64,000 nucleotides of DNA from Treponema sp. (GTDB lineage Bacteria > Spirochaetota > Spirochaetia > Treponematales > Treponemataceae): positions 1 to 64,000 of the forward strand of contig JAFZLJ010000025.1 of the NCBI GenBank assembly GCA_017551545.1, read 5' to 3'. Positions 1 through 9,400 of the stretch are shown here, piece after piece. The notes beneath the pieces were generated by a model that saw only the letters and a list, made by a program, of their open reading frames with translations, was not told the DNA's origin and did not search any database. A program made the position numbers and the translations under genes. Position 1 is the first letter of the stretch; every line of letters begins with the position of its first letter.

Positions 1-2
1 AT

Positions 3-875
3 AAGAAACCGAATAAATATTTCTTAGACCACACAAATAAACTTGAATCTTATGATTCACCTGATTTTGATGTTACTAAGTTCGATTTTGAAAAAATCAA
101 AGATGTAAATATAAAAGATACATTTTCTTTTACAAGCCATATTCTTTTATATAAGAACTGCCCTATGCAGTATAAGTTCTATAAAGAACTGGAATTTTCT
201 CCAGTCCGTGTAGGTTCAACTTTGTATGGACAACTTGTACATGAAACAATAGAAGATATTCACAAAGCGGCTATAAAGAAAGAAGCTGATACAATTACAC
301 CGGACAATATTGAGCTTTGGTTTGATACTAATTATGAAACTCTTTCTAAGAACCAACACTCATATCTTGCAGGCCCTCAGAAAGAAGCTGCTTTGAACAG
401 TGTCATTCGTTATGCAGAAAGAAATGGTGGCAATTGGGACATAATCCAGGAAGCAGAAGTTCCAGTAACTCTTGTAAAAGAAGATTATATACTTGAAGGA
501 AAAATTGATCTTATAAAAGGTGACGGCAATACTGTTGAGATTATCGACTTTAAAGGTCAGAAAAAGCCGGATGTTAATTCTTCTAATCCTGAGATAAAGG
601 CACAGATACAGCAATATAAAAACCAGCTGGAAGTCTATGCACATCTTGTTGAACAGAAGAATTGTGTAAAAGTAAGTAAAATGCATTTGTATTACACTGG
701 AGAAGAAAATGGTGTTCCGCAGATTACATTTGAAAACAACAAGGCGGATGTACAACAGACCATTAATGAGTTTGAAAAAATAGTACATTCAATTCAAAAT
801 AAAGATTTTAATCACAGATGTAAGAACCAGAAAACATGCAATGAATGTGATATGCGTTTTTACTGTAAAAAATAG
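3..875 (+). CDS. UvrD/AddB-like helicase C-terminal PD-(D/E)XK Fe-S nuclease (5' part outside window)
   Basis: The frame is open from the first complete codon at base 3, so the gene begins left of the window and only the C-terminal ~290 residues are visible. The segment FSFTSHILLYKNCPMQYKF is the usual entry to the PD-(D/E)XK domain fused to UvrD/AddB helicases. It is followed by GQLVHE, by the active-site stretch ILEGKIDLI...VEIIDFKG, and by QQYKNQLEVYAHL. The Cys of KNCPMQY plus three Cys near the end (CNECDMRFYC) form the Fe-S staple pattern seen in AddB and Cas4. Expected role: DNA end processing by a helicase-nuclease. It ends 12 bp before the methyltransferase gene and is probably co-transcribed with it. 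The helicase part is inferred, because it lies off the edge. Confidence 0.8.
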   Translation, partial: KKPNKYFLDHTNKLESYDSPDFDVTKFDFEKIKDVNIKDTFSFTSHILLYKNCPMQYKFYKELEFSPVRVGSTLYGQLVHETIEDIHKAAIKKEADTITPDNIELWFDTNYETLSKNQHSYLAGPQKEAALNSVIRYAERNGGNWDIIQEAEVPVTLVKEDYILEGKIDLIKGDGNTVEIIDFKGQKKPDVNSSNPEIKAQIQQYKNQLEVYAHLVEQKNCVKVSKMHLYYTGEENGVPQITFENNKADVQQTINEFEKIVHSIQNKDFNHRCKNQKTCNECDMRFYCKK

Positions 876-887
876 GAGATATTGAAA

Positions 888-2831
888 ATGGCAGAACCAG
901 AACAGTTAACATTTGAATTTGACGCAACAAAGCCAATAAAAGGATTCCCAGAGATTTGGTGGAAAGGCAAGCATCCTTATACTTCTACACAATATTTTCC
1001 TGCTCAGAAAAAAGAAAGATATGGTTCAAGCAAAGAATTTGTAGATAAAGATGGAAAAACAAAAAACTGGATAAATAAGATTTTCTGGGGCGATAATATT
1101 CAGGTAATGAGTCATTTACTAAAAGAATTCCGTGGAAAAGTTGATTTGATTTATATTGATCCGCCGTTTGATAGCAAGGCTGATTATAAAAAGACTGTAA
1201 AACTGAAGGGTAAAACAGTTCAAAATGATCAAAACTCTTTTGAGCAGAAACAATATGGTGATATATGGTCAAATGACGAATATCTACAGTTCATGTATGA
1301 GCGTTTAATTCTTTGTCGAGAACTATTGTCAGATACTGGTTCAATCTATTTACATTGTGATTATCATCGTAATCATCATTTAAGAATGCTTCTTGAGGAA
1401 GTTTTTGGTGCAGAGAATTTTATCAATGAAATTGTATGGAAACGGCGAGGTGGTGCTTTAAATAATTTTAAATCTTTGGGACAATTAACGGATACAATAT
1501 TTCTTTTTAGTAAGAATCATGATAAGTACCTTTTTAATTCAATAAAGACAAAAACAACACCAGAAGTTATAGAATATATAAAGGAACGATTTATTTATGA
1601 TGATGGGGATGGAAGAAAATATAGTAGAGACCCCATAACAAATCCTTCTTCAACTCCTACGCCGTCTCTTATTTATGAATACAAAGGTTATGCGCCGCCA
1701 GAGAAAGGATGGGCATTTTCAAAAACAACAATGGAAGAATGGGATGCAGCAGGAAAGTTATATTTTCCAGCCGACAAAACTCAGAGAATACGTCGAAAAA
1801 CATTTCTTGATGAGTACCAAGGACAGCCATTACAAAACTTTTGGGGAGATATTTATGTAATTAATTCCCAAGCAAAAGAATCATTATCTTATCCCACGCA
1901 AAAACCAGAAGACCTTCTTGAAAGAATCCTATCTATAAGTTCAAATCCAGGAGATTTGGTGTTCGACTGTTTCATGGGTTCCGGTACAACACAAGCTGTA
2001 GCAATGAAACTTGGCCGTCGCTTTATCGGCGCAGATATAAATCTTGGTTCAATTCAAACAACAACGAAACGTCTCTGTAGTATTCAGAAAGAAATAGAAT
2101 CTACGCTTGATAAAGATGATAAGTTTACAGGTTTTGAAGTTTATAATGTAAACAACTATGACTTCTTCCAAAATCCTGTACAGGCAAAAGAACTTCTTAT
2201 AGAAGCTCTTGAAATGCAGAAATTTGATAATGGTTCTGTATTTGATGGAGAAAAAGACGGCTACAATGTGAAGATTCTTCCTGTAAACCGCATTGCTACA
2301 AAAGCAGATTTGGAAGAGCTAAAAGCAAATCTTCCTTTCAAAACATACGCAAAACGTAAAGAAGAAAACCCAAATGAACCTGTAGATAAAATCATGCTGG
2401 TTTGTATGGGTCATGAACCAGACCTTGCAGGAAGTTTCCAACTTGAGCTTTCTAACTGGAAATTTGATATTAAGATTTACGATATCCTGCTGCCAGAGAA
2501 TAAGCAACCATTACTCTTAAAACGTGATTCAGAGGCTTTCATTAAAAAAGAAGGAAATAAACTTGTTATCAAGAGTTTCTATCCAATGAATCTTATGCAG
2601 AAACTTTCACTTGAACGCGAAAAAGTTGATAACTGGAAACAGCTTACAGAGTCGGTAATGATTGACTGGAATTATGATGGCGCTGTGATGGAACCAACTG
2701 TAATGGATGTTCCTGAAAAAGATGGACTCGTTTCTGGTGTTTATGAAATTCCTTCAAATGCAGGAAGAATTATGGTTAAGATTACAGATCTTTTGTCTGA
2801 AAGTCTTGAAGTAGAAGTCGAGGTTGAATAA
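888..2831 (+). CDS. Type III-like (beta-class) DNA adenine methyltransferase, Mod subunit
   Basis: The protein (647 aa) is a DNA methyltransferase with the beta-class motif order. The catalytic motif IV DPPF (residues 91-94, in LIYIDPPFDS) comes before the AdoMet-binding motif I FMGSGTT (about 362-368). DPPF usually marks N6-adenine methylation. TQKPEDLLERI just before motif I is typical of Mod subunits; the region between (about 180-330) would hold the target recognition domain. I chose ATG 888 because AGGAG at 874-878 is well spaced; a TTG at 882 is the alternative. The helicase/nuclease gene starts 2 bp after the stop. Expected role: protective modification of the site cut by the neighbouring Res-like protein. 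Confidence 0.88.
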   Translation: MAEPEQLTFEFDATKPIKGFPEIWWKGKHPYTSTQYFPAQKKERYGSSKEFVDKDGKTKNWINKIFWGDNIQVMSHLLKEFRGKVDLIYIDPPFDSKADYKKTVKLKGKTVQNDQNSFEQKQYGDIWSNDEYLQFMYERLILCRELLSDTGSIYLHCDYHRNHHLRMLLEEVFGAENFINEIVWKRRGGALNNFKSLGQLTDTIFLFSKNHDKYLFNSIKTKTTPEVIEYIKERFIYDDGDGRKYSRDPITNPSSTPTPSLIYEYKGYAPPEKGWAFSKTTMEEWDAAGKLYFPADKTQRIRRKTFLDEYQGQPLQNFWGDIYVINSQAKESLSYPTQKPEDLLERILSISSNPGDLVFDCFMGSGTTQAVAMKLGRRFIGADINLGSIQTTTKRLCSIQKEIESTLDKDDKFTGFEVYNVNNYDFFQNPVQAKELLIEALEMQKFDNGSVFDGEKDGYNVKILPVNRIATKADLEELKANLPFKTYAKRKEENPNEPVDKIMLVCMGHEPDLAGSFQLELSNWKFDIKIYDILLPENKQPLLLKRDSEAFIKKEGNKLVIKSFYPMNLMQKLSLEREKVDNWKQLTESVMIDWNYDGAVMEPTVMDVPEKDGLVSGVYEIPSNAGRIMVKITDLLSESLEVEVEVE

Positions 2832-2833
2832 TT

Positions 2834-5518
2834 ATGGCAAAAGATAAAAATAGTTTTGATCAGGCCTTAGCCTTCGACCGCCAGCTCTGGTATTTTTACA
2901 CCTGTAACCGTGGTAAAATTCGTAGCCGCTATAATGAGAGAACAAAAGCCTTTCTAGACTACAACGACAAAGACAAGAGAAGTGACGCATATTTAAGACG
3001 ACCTCAGTTTGAAGCTCTTGAAATGTATGTTTTTATCAAAGAGTTTTTGGATAACAAACAGATTAAAGACATCTTTGATGACTGGGCAAATAAACGAGGA
3101 GATTTTTCTGAACGCTCGTTTTATTCCGTTGATAAAAACGGTGTTCAGGATATGTTTGCAGAAATAACAAAAGAGCAGACTAAAATTACTTTCAAGCAAA
3201 TGGAAAATGTTTTAGAGGCATATCCGAACTATATTTATGCACTTGCTATGGGATTAGGCAAAACAACTCTTATGGCAACATGTATTTTTTATGAATTTTA
3301 CCTCGCAAATAAATATCAGAAAGATCCTAAATATTGTCACAATGTAATTGTTTTTGCTCCTGATAAAACTGTTCTGCAGTCACTTAAAGAAATTATTACA
3401 ATTGATAAATCGTTGATTGTGCCAAAAGAAGCTGCAGAAGTCCTGGATGCGAATATCAAAATTCATTATCTGGATGATACTAGCACAAGCTTAAATACTC
3501 TTCGCAATTCTGATTTTAATATAATTATTTCTAATACACAGAAAATTATTGTTAAGAAGCGAAGCAAAGAACTTTCTGCCGCAGAAAAATTAAAGAATAT
3601 GCCAAGTCTCTTAGCGGGGCTTTATGAAGATGATGAATTGCGAGAAGGTGATAACTTAATTAAGAATTCTCGTTTTGAAAATCTATGTAAACTCAAGCAG
3701 CTTGGAATCTATGTTGATGAAGCGCATCACTTGTTTGGAGCAGATCTTGAAAAAGCTCTTCATGAAAAGAAAGAAGGAGCAAGTTCAACTTCTCTTCGAA
3801 TGACGATTAATATGCTCAATGATAATTTGGCAAAAGAAGGCTCATCAATAGTTGCATGTTATAATTACACGGGTACTCCTTATGTAAAGAATCAGGTTTT
3901 GCCAGAAGTAGTTTATTCTTGCGGACTTCATGAAGCAATTCGTGCGGGCTACTTAAAAGATGCAAATCCTCAGGGCTTTGATAATGTAAAAGACAAGGAT
4001 TTCCTTGTTGCATCGATTAAACGCTTTATGGACACCTATAAAGGCAAAACTTATGAAGGCCTTCTTCCAAAAATGGCAATTTATGCTGCTACAGTTGATG
4101 AAGCTGTAAATGTCGTAAAGCCAATTGTCGAAGAAGCTATTTCTGAATATGGTCTTTCTGCAAAAAGTGTCATCGTAAATGTAGGAGATTCAAAATACAC
4201 AAAAGAAGAAGACATCAATAACTTTAACAATCTTGATATTGTTGATACAGAAGGTTCAAAGAAACAGTTTATAATTCTTTGTGAAAAAGGGACTGAAGGC
4301 TGGAACTGCCGTTCTCTATTTGCAGTTGCCTTGTTCCGTGATTCTTTCTCTAAAGTATTTGTTCTTCAGAGTACAATGCGCTGTCTGCGTTCAATAACAA
4401 AAGAACAGCATACAGCACAGATTTTCTTGTCCAAGAATAACATGGATATTCTTGATGCAGAATTACATGCAAACTTTAATATGTCTATTAAGGATTTGAG
4501 CAACAAAGAAAAGAAAGAAAAAAAGACATATCATGTAAAAGTAAATCCGCCGCCACGCTATCTGCCTGTAAAAGTAATTCATCACGAATACTCTCTTACA
4601 GAAAATGAAAAGTCAGGCGTAATCAATTTTGGTCTTGATAAAGCAGATTTGTCTAAATACGAAGCTAAAATTTACGTTAAGCATGGAATGACAAGTTCTT
4701 CTACTGTAAAAGAAGAATCTGCTGATAAGTATGTTGAACGCACTGAATACAGTTTATTCACTCTTGTAGGGGAACTTTCCCGCTACATGAATATTTCATG
4801 TATAAAACTTCAGCAGCTTCTTGAAGACGCGGAAGATGGAATAGAACTGATTCTTGAAAAAGTAAATCTGTACAACGATATTGTATATGACATTCTTGTA
4901 CCAAAGATCTTCCATCATCTTTATAAGATTGAGTGTACAAAAACTACTGAAGAAAAGAAGTTGTTGTTCTTAAAGGAGCCTAAGAATTCAGGTTATTATG
5001 AATTCAAGGCTGATGAAAATCTTGTTGTTTGCGAGAATAATCCTGAATACAAAGCTTTCAAGAATAAGAGTTTCCACGCTGATACTTATTGTTTTGATTC
5101 AAAACCAGAAGCAGAATTGTTTGATCAATACATGAAGAGTAATAAGGTAAAAGAAGTTTACTTTACGGGTATGTTTACCAGCGAGCAGAGTGAACTTGGT
5201 ATTCAGTATGTAGATCCAGAATCTCATCGTGTTCGCCATTATTATCCAGACTTTATAGCAAAGATGGATGATGATTCTTATGAGATTATAGAAGTAAAAG
5301 GTGATAACAAGCTCGATGATGCGGTTGTAAAAGCAAAAGCCGAAGCTGCAGAAGAAATTGCTGTGGAAAGCTCTATGTCTTATAAGATGTATGCTGGTAG
5401 CGAGGTTATGAAGACTGAGGTATTGGAGAAGAAAGCTACGTTATATGACATTGATCCAAACTTTGGATTGTTGAGTGTTGCGGATTCGAGTCCGGAATAT
5501 GGGAAAAAGAAAGAATGA
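2834..5518 (+). CDS. Type III restriction enzyme Res subunit (SF2 helicase + PD-(D/E)XK nuclease)
   Basis: The 894-residue protein has the architecture of type III restriction subunits. The SF2 helicase shows Walker A AMGLGKTT (138-145), the DEAH box VDEAHH (about 294-299), YTGTPY (motif III) and a helicase C domain with GTEGWNCRSLFAVALFR and VLQSTMRCLRS (motif VI-like). The C-terminus carries a nuclease with YPDF...EIIEVKG (about 805-822). It should couple ATP-driven translocation or signalling on DNA to cleavage, together with the Mod protein encoded 2 bp upstream. It overlaps the DUF2971 gene by 4 bp (ATGA), so all of these may be translated from one mRNA. All key motifs look intact. Confidence 0.87.
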   Translation: MAKDKNSFDQALAFDRQLWYFYTCNRGKIRSRYNERTKAFLDYNDKDKRSDAYLRRPQFEALEMYVFIKEFLDNKQIKDIFDDWANKRGDFSERSFYSVDKNGVQDMFAEITKEQTKITFKQMENVLEAYPNYIYALAMGLGKTTLMATCIFYEFYLANKYQKDPKYCHNVIVFAPDKTVLQSLKEIITIDKSLIVPKEAAEVLDANIKIHYLDDTSTSLNTLRNSDFNIIISNTQKIIVKKRSKELSAAEKLKNMPSLLAGLYEDDELREGDNLIKNSRFENLCKLKQLGIYVDEAHHLFGADLEKALHEKKEGASSTSLRMTINMLNDNLAKEGSSIVACYNYTGTPYVKNQVLPEVVYSCGLHEAIRAGYLKDANPQGFDNVKDKDFLVASIKRFMDTYKGKTYEGLLPKMAIYAATVDEAVNVVKPIVEEAISEYGLSAKSVIVNVGDSKYTKEEDINNFNNLDIVDTEGSKKQFIILCEKGTEGWNCRSLFAVALFRDSFSKVFVLQSTMRCLRSITKEQHTAQIFLSKNNMDILDAELHANFNMSIKDLSNKEKKEKKTYHVKVNPPPRYLPVKVIHHEYSLTENEKSGVINFGLDKADLSKYEAKIYVKHGMTSSSTVKEESADKYVERTEYSLFTLVGELSRYMNISCIKLQQLLEDAEDGIELILEKVNLYNDIVYDILVPKIFHHLYKIECTKTTEEKKLLFLKEPKNSGYYEFKADENLVVCENNPEYKAFKNKSFHADTYCFDSKPEAELFDQYMKSNKVKEVYFTGMFTSEQSELGIQYVDPESHRVRHYYPDFIAKMDDDSYEIIEVKGDNKLDDAVVKAKAEAAEEIAVESSMSYKMYAGSEVMKTEVLEKKATLYDIDPNFGLLSVADSSPEYGKKKE

Positions 5519-6456
5519 GTAATTTGATTTATCATTATACAAGTCTTAATGCTTTATATGAAATTATAAAAACAAAGTCTCTTCTTTTACCTACTCTTCA
5601 TGGAATGAATGATCCTTTAGAGGGGGGATATAAACCTGATGTATTTATATCGGACTTAGATTTTGATAAGTATCCACAAAAGGTAAATGAAAATACTAAA
5701 CAGTTTTTTAAATTGTTATCTACCTTATTAAAAAATAATAAAAAGCAATTTATTAAAAATTGCAAAAATAAAACAGAACCCTATAGTTTATCCTTTTCAA
5801 TGAAAGAAGATAATATTTCTCATTGGGAACGATATGGGAATAATATGAAAGGAGTGTGTATTGCTTTTGATTTAGATGAAATGGAATTATTAAATCCGCC
5901 ATTAGGCTATGAAATTTATTTAAGAAAAATAATTTATAAAGATGAAGATCGAAGAAAATATATTCGTGCATCAATTGTAAACTTATATAATGAAATAAAT
6001 AAAAGTATAGATGAAAAAAAACAAGAGAATTTTATCGAAATAATTAAGAAAAATTGTGTACCTAATCTTGCTGGTATATATTTATCAGTTCATTATTTTA
6101 TTAAAAATGAATATTGGAATGAAGAAGATGAAATCAGACTTTTATATGATGAACAGTCCTGGAAAGACACATTAAATCTGTTGAAAAAAATAGTTTTAAA
6201 TGGTGGTAAAGACTTGATAGAAGCTTATAATCAAAACCATCTTAGTCTTGGTTTAGATAAAACTGAATACCATTGTTTTTCTACTATTCGTCCTTGTAAA
6301 AGATTATCATTAAAACAGGTTTGGTCTGAAGATCTTATTCCTAAAATAATAATTGGATCCAAATCATCTCAAAATTTAAAAGATTTAAAATTATTTCTTA
6401 AAGCAAATGATTTAGGTAAAACGAAGATTACAGAATCAAGGATTAAGATAAGATAA
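5515..6456 (+). CDS. DUF2971 family protein of unknown function in defence operon
   Basis: The 313-residue protein opens with LIYHYTSLNALYEII and MNDPLEGGY and later has SFSMKEDNISHWERYGNNMKGVCIAFD. These match the DUF2971 signature (HYTS..., MND..E, SFS...W..Y....G..I.FD). DUF2971 proteins are often seen near restriction and abortive-infection genes, but no reaction is established to my knowledge. No signal peptide or membrane segment is visible. The start overlaps the stop of the Res gene (ATGA) and the stop overlaps the ATG of the giant STAND gene by 1 bp, so translation is tightly coupled. Base composition is clearly richer in A+T than in the Mod and Res genes, suggesting later acquisition together with the next gene. 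Confidence 0.75.
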   Translation: MSNLIYHYTSLNALYEIIKTKSLLLPTLHGMNDPLEGGYKPDVFISDLDFDKYPQKVNENTKQFFKLLSTLLKNNKKQFIKNCKNKTEPYSLSFSMKEDNISHWERYGNNMKGVCIAFDLDEMELLNPPLGYEIYLRKIIYKDEDRRKYIRASIVNLYNEINKSIDEKKQENFIEIIKKNCVPNLAGIYLSVHYFIKNEYWNEEDEIRLLYDEQSWKDTLNLLKKIVLNGGKDLIEAYNQNHLSLGLDKTEYHCFSTIRPCKRLSLKQVWSEDLIPKIIIGSKSSQNLKDLKLFLKANDLGKTKITESRIKIR

Positions 6457-9400
6457 TGGGATTAGATGCTGCTCATAAAGGATATATGTATCAAGATATT
6501 CTTAGTGCATATTTTGTTGCACACGAAATTAGGCAAGGAAACCTTGATTCAACATTTATATTTGATAAAAAAAAGACTCCACAATCTGTTCCAGATAAAT
6601 TTGATGATATTACTGTTTATCGGAAGAATGAAGCTTTTTATTTTCAAGTAAAATATAGTGATTCTGAAAATGAACACAGACTTGAAAAATCGGATTTTTC
6701 AACTGTAGCAAAACATGATTTAGCAATATGGAACTTATTTGAAACTTGGAAAAACTTGGAATCTGAAAAGAGTAAGTTTTATGTTTTGTTGTCATGGAAG
6801 TCTCCAATAGATTCTGATAAAATATGTGATGTAATAGAAATTGATAATGATATAAAACCCATTTTTCCCAATGCAATTTGTTATAGATTTAATATTGATA
6901 AAATATGGCCAGTAGCAACAGGTGTTATTAGTTCTTGGAAAACACTTAAGTCTGAAGCTCGAAATATAGACAGAAATGAATTTAAAAAATTTCTTGATTC
7001 ATTAAGCATACACTTAAATCTTCCTAAGTTATCATATTCTTTGACAGATGGACTTGAAAAAGAACTTTGTGATGAAATTAAAAATATTGGTATTGGAATA
7101 TATCCAAATGAAAGATTAACTGTCGATGATGTAGCTTACAATTTTTGGACTTATGTTATTCAGGAGCGTTCCAAAAATAAAGCAGAACAAAAATCTTGTT
7201 TGGATTTTACAAAAAGGGCGAAAATTGAATTAGGTCATGGTGCCGTTCCAGAGGAATTTTTAATAGATTCAAAAGAATTATTAAAAACCGATGAACGAAT
7301 AAATCAAGTAAAAACGGCTTTATCAAAAACGCATCGGTTAGTTGTTACTGGAGAACCTGGAACAGGAAAATCATGGTTAATTGAAAATCTAAAATCTGCT
7401 TTATCTGATACAACTATAATTAGGCATTATTGTTATACATCGCTTACAGAGGAATCTGAAATATTTACAAAACGTGTAACTAAAGATGCAATGGTTGGAA
7501 GTATAATTGATCAGTTAGATAATGAAATTGGTGGTTTTGATATCCGTAATAAAAAATATGCTTCTGACATAGATTCTTTGAATGAACGATTAAATCAAGT
7601 TAATAAGAATCTTTTATTAATTATTGATGGTATTGATCATGTCTGGAGAACTTATCAAAGAGTAAAAGGTTATTTGTCTGAAAAGGAAGAAACAATCCTG
7701 GAAATTATAAATCAAATTACTTGTAGTAATCCAAATGTTTCAATACTTGTACTTTCTCAACCAATAACACAATTATCAATTTTGACTTCTTTTGAGAAAG
7801 TCTCACTAGTGCCAATTGATGAAATTTATGTTATTCAAGCATTGAAAAAATACAGGATTAAAAATATTAGAATCTCAAATGATTCTTTATCAAAACTAAT
7901 TTTACAGAAAAGTAATGGCAATGCACTTTATTGTAAATATTTACTTGAATCAATTTCTAAAGAGACAGATGATAAAAAACAATTATTAAATAGACTTCCT
8001 GCTTATGATAGCAACTTAGAAAGTTATTATACTTATCTATTATCAACACTAAAGGAAAATGAGGATGTCTGTTATACCTTATGTGGTGCAGATTATTCAT
8101 TTTCCAAACGAGAGTTGGAAGAAATAACAGGAAATGGAGATTATGTAAACGAAACTTTATTATCATTATCTCCTGTATTACGATTTTCACAAACTTTTGG
8201 TTATAGTATTTATCACGAAAGTTTCAAAAGATACCTTATTAATCATCTGAAATCTAAAAGTATTGATATAAATAAAAAGGTTTATAAACCATTAATCGAA
8301 TGGTATAAAGAAAAGAATTTTTTTGAAGATACTAAAGCATTCAACCATTTGTTAAAACTTTATTTTGAGGTAGCGGATTATAAATCTATTCTTGATACAA
8401 TAGATTTTGAATTCATTTCTAAAAGTTTGTTTTATGGAAGACCGCTGAAACATATTTCAAATAATATTTTTATTCAATCAGCAGCTTTGGAATATGGAGG
8501 TTCTTTTGAACAATGTATTATTATAAATGAGCAAAAGAAAGATATTGATAAATTTGATTATATTGATTCAGGTATTTGGTATTCCTATTGTCGAGCCTTG
8601 AAGGTAATTTATGGACAAAGTTGTGTTGATCAATTTTTGTGGAATGAAAAGAAAGATTTGCTTGAGATAAAAGATCTTTATCAATTATATACTAAGTTTG
8701 CTTTAGATATTGAAGGTAAAGTACATTGGGATTTGTTCCCTAAAGTAAATTTAGATCCTGACGATAAATTAATTCCAAATATAGCAATAAAATTACTCGA
8801 TTTAAAAGATTATAAACGTTTTGAAGAACTGACTCATTTTGTTTACGAAAATTGTGTTTGTGAGACAATAGATAAATTTGAGAATGCTATAGAATGGTGG
8901 TCATTAAAACATGGTTCAGATTGGAAGAAATATCCAAATACATATTTAAAAGAATATGAAAAAAGAACGAAGTCAAATTTATCTTTACAAGAATGTATCG
9001 ATTTAATTATTTGTGAAAAATTTCATTATTCAGATGATTGGAAGAAATATCTTGATTATATTCCTGATATTTTAAATAAAACATCCATCGAAGAAATACA
9101 AATATGTATAGACTCACTTGAAAATTATAACTGGTTCAGAAATTGGGTTATTTATTATATAAAGCTTTGTTTATTAGAAAAAAAAGAATATTCGTTTTCA
9201 GAATTAATGAATGCATTTGGATATTTGGTAAAAGATAAAGAACCTTTTAAAGGAACTCCAAGAACATGTGATTTACATAAACAAACTGAGTTTATTCATC
9301 AGTCTTTTTATCGAGGGTTATTACTTTGTAAAAATAAAGTTGAGCAACAAAAATGTTGTGAATTATTATCACAATTAATTGATTCGACAACTTCTTTTCA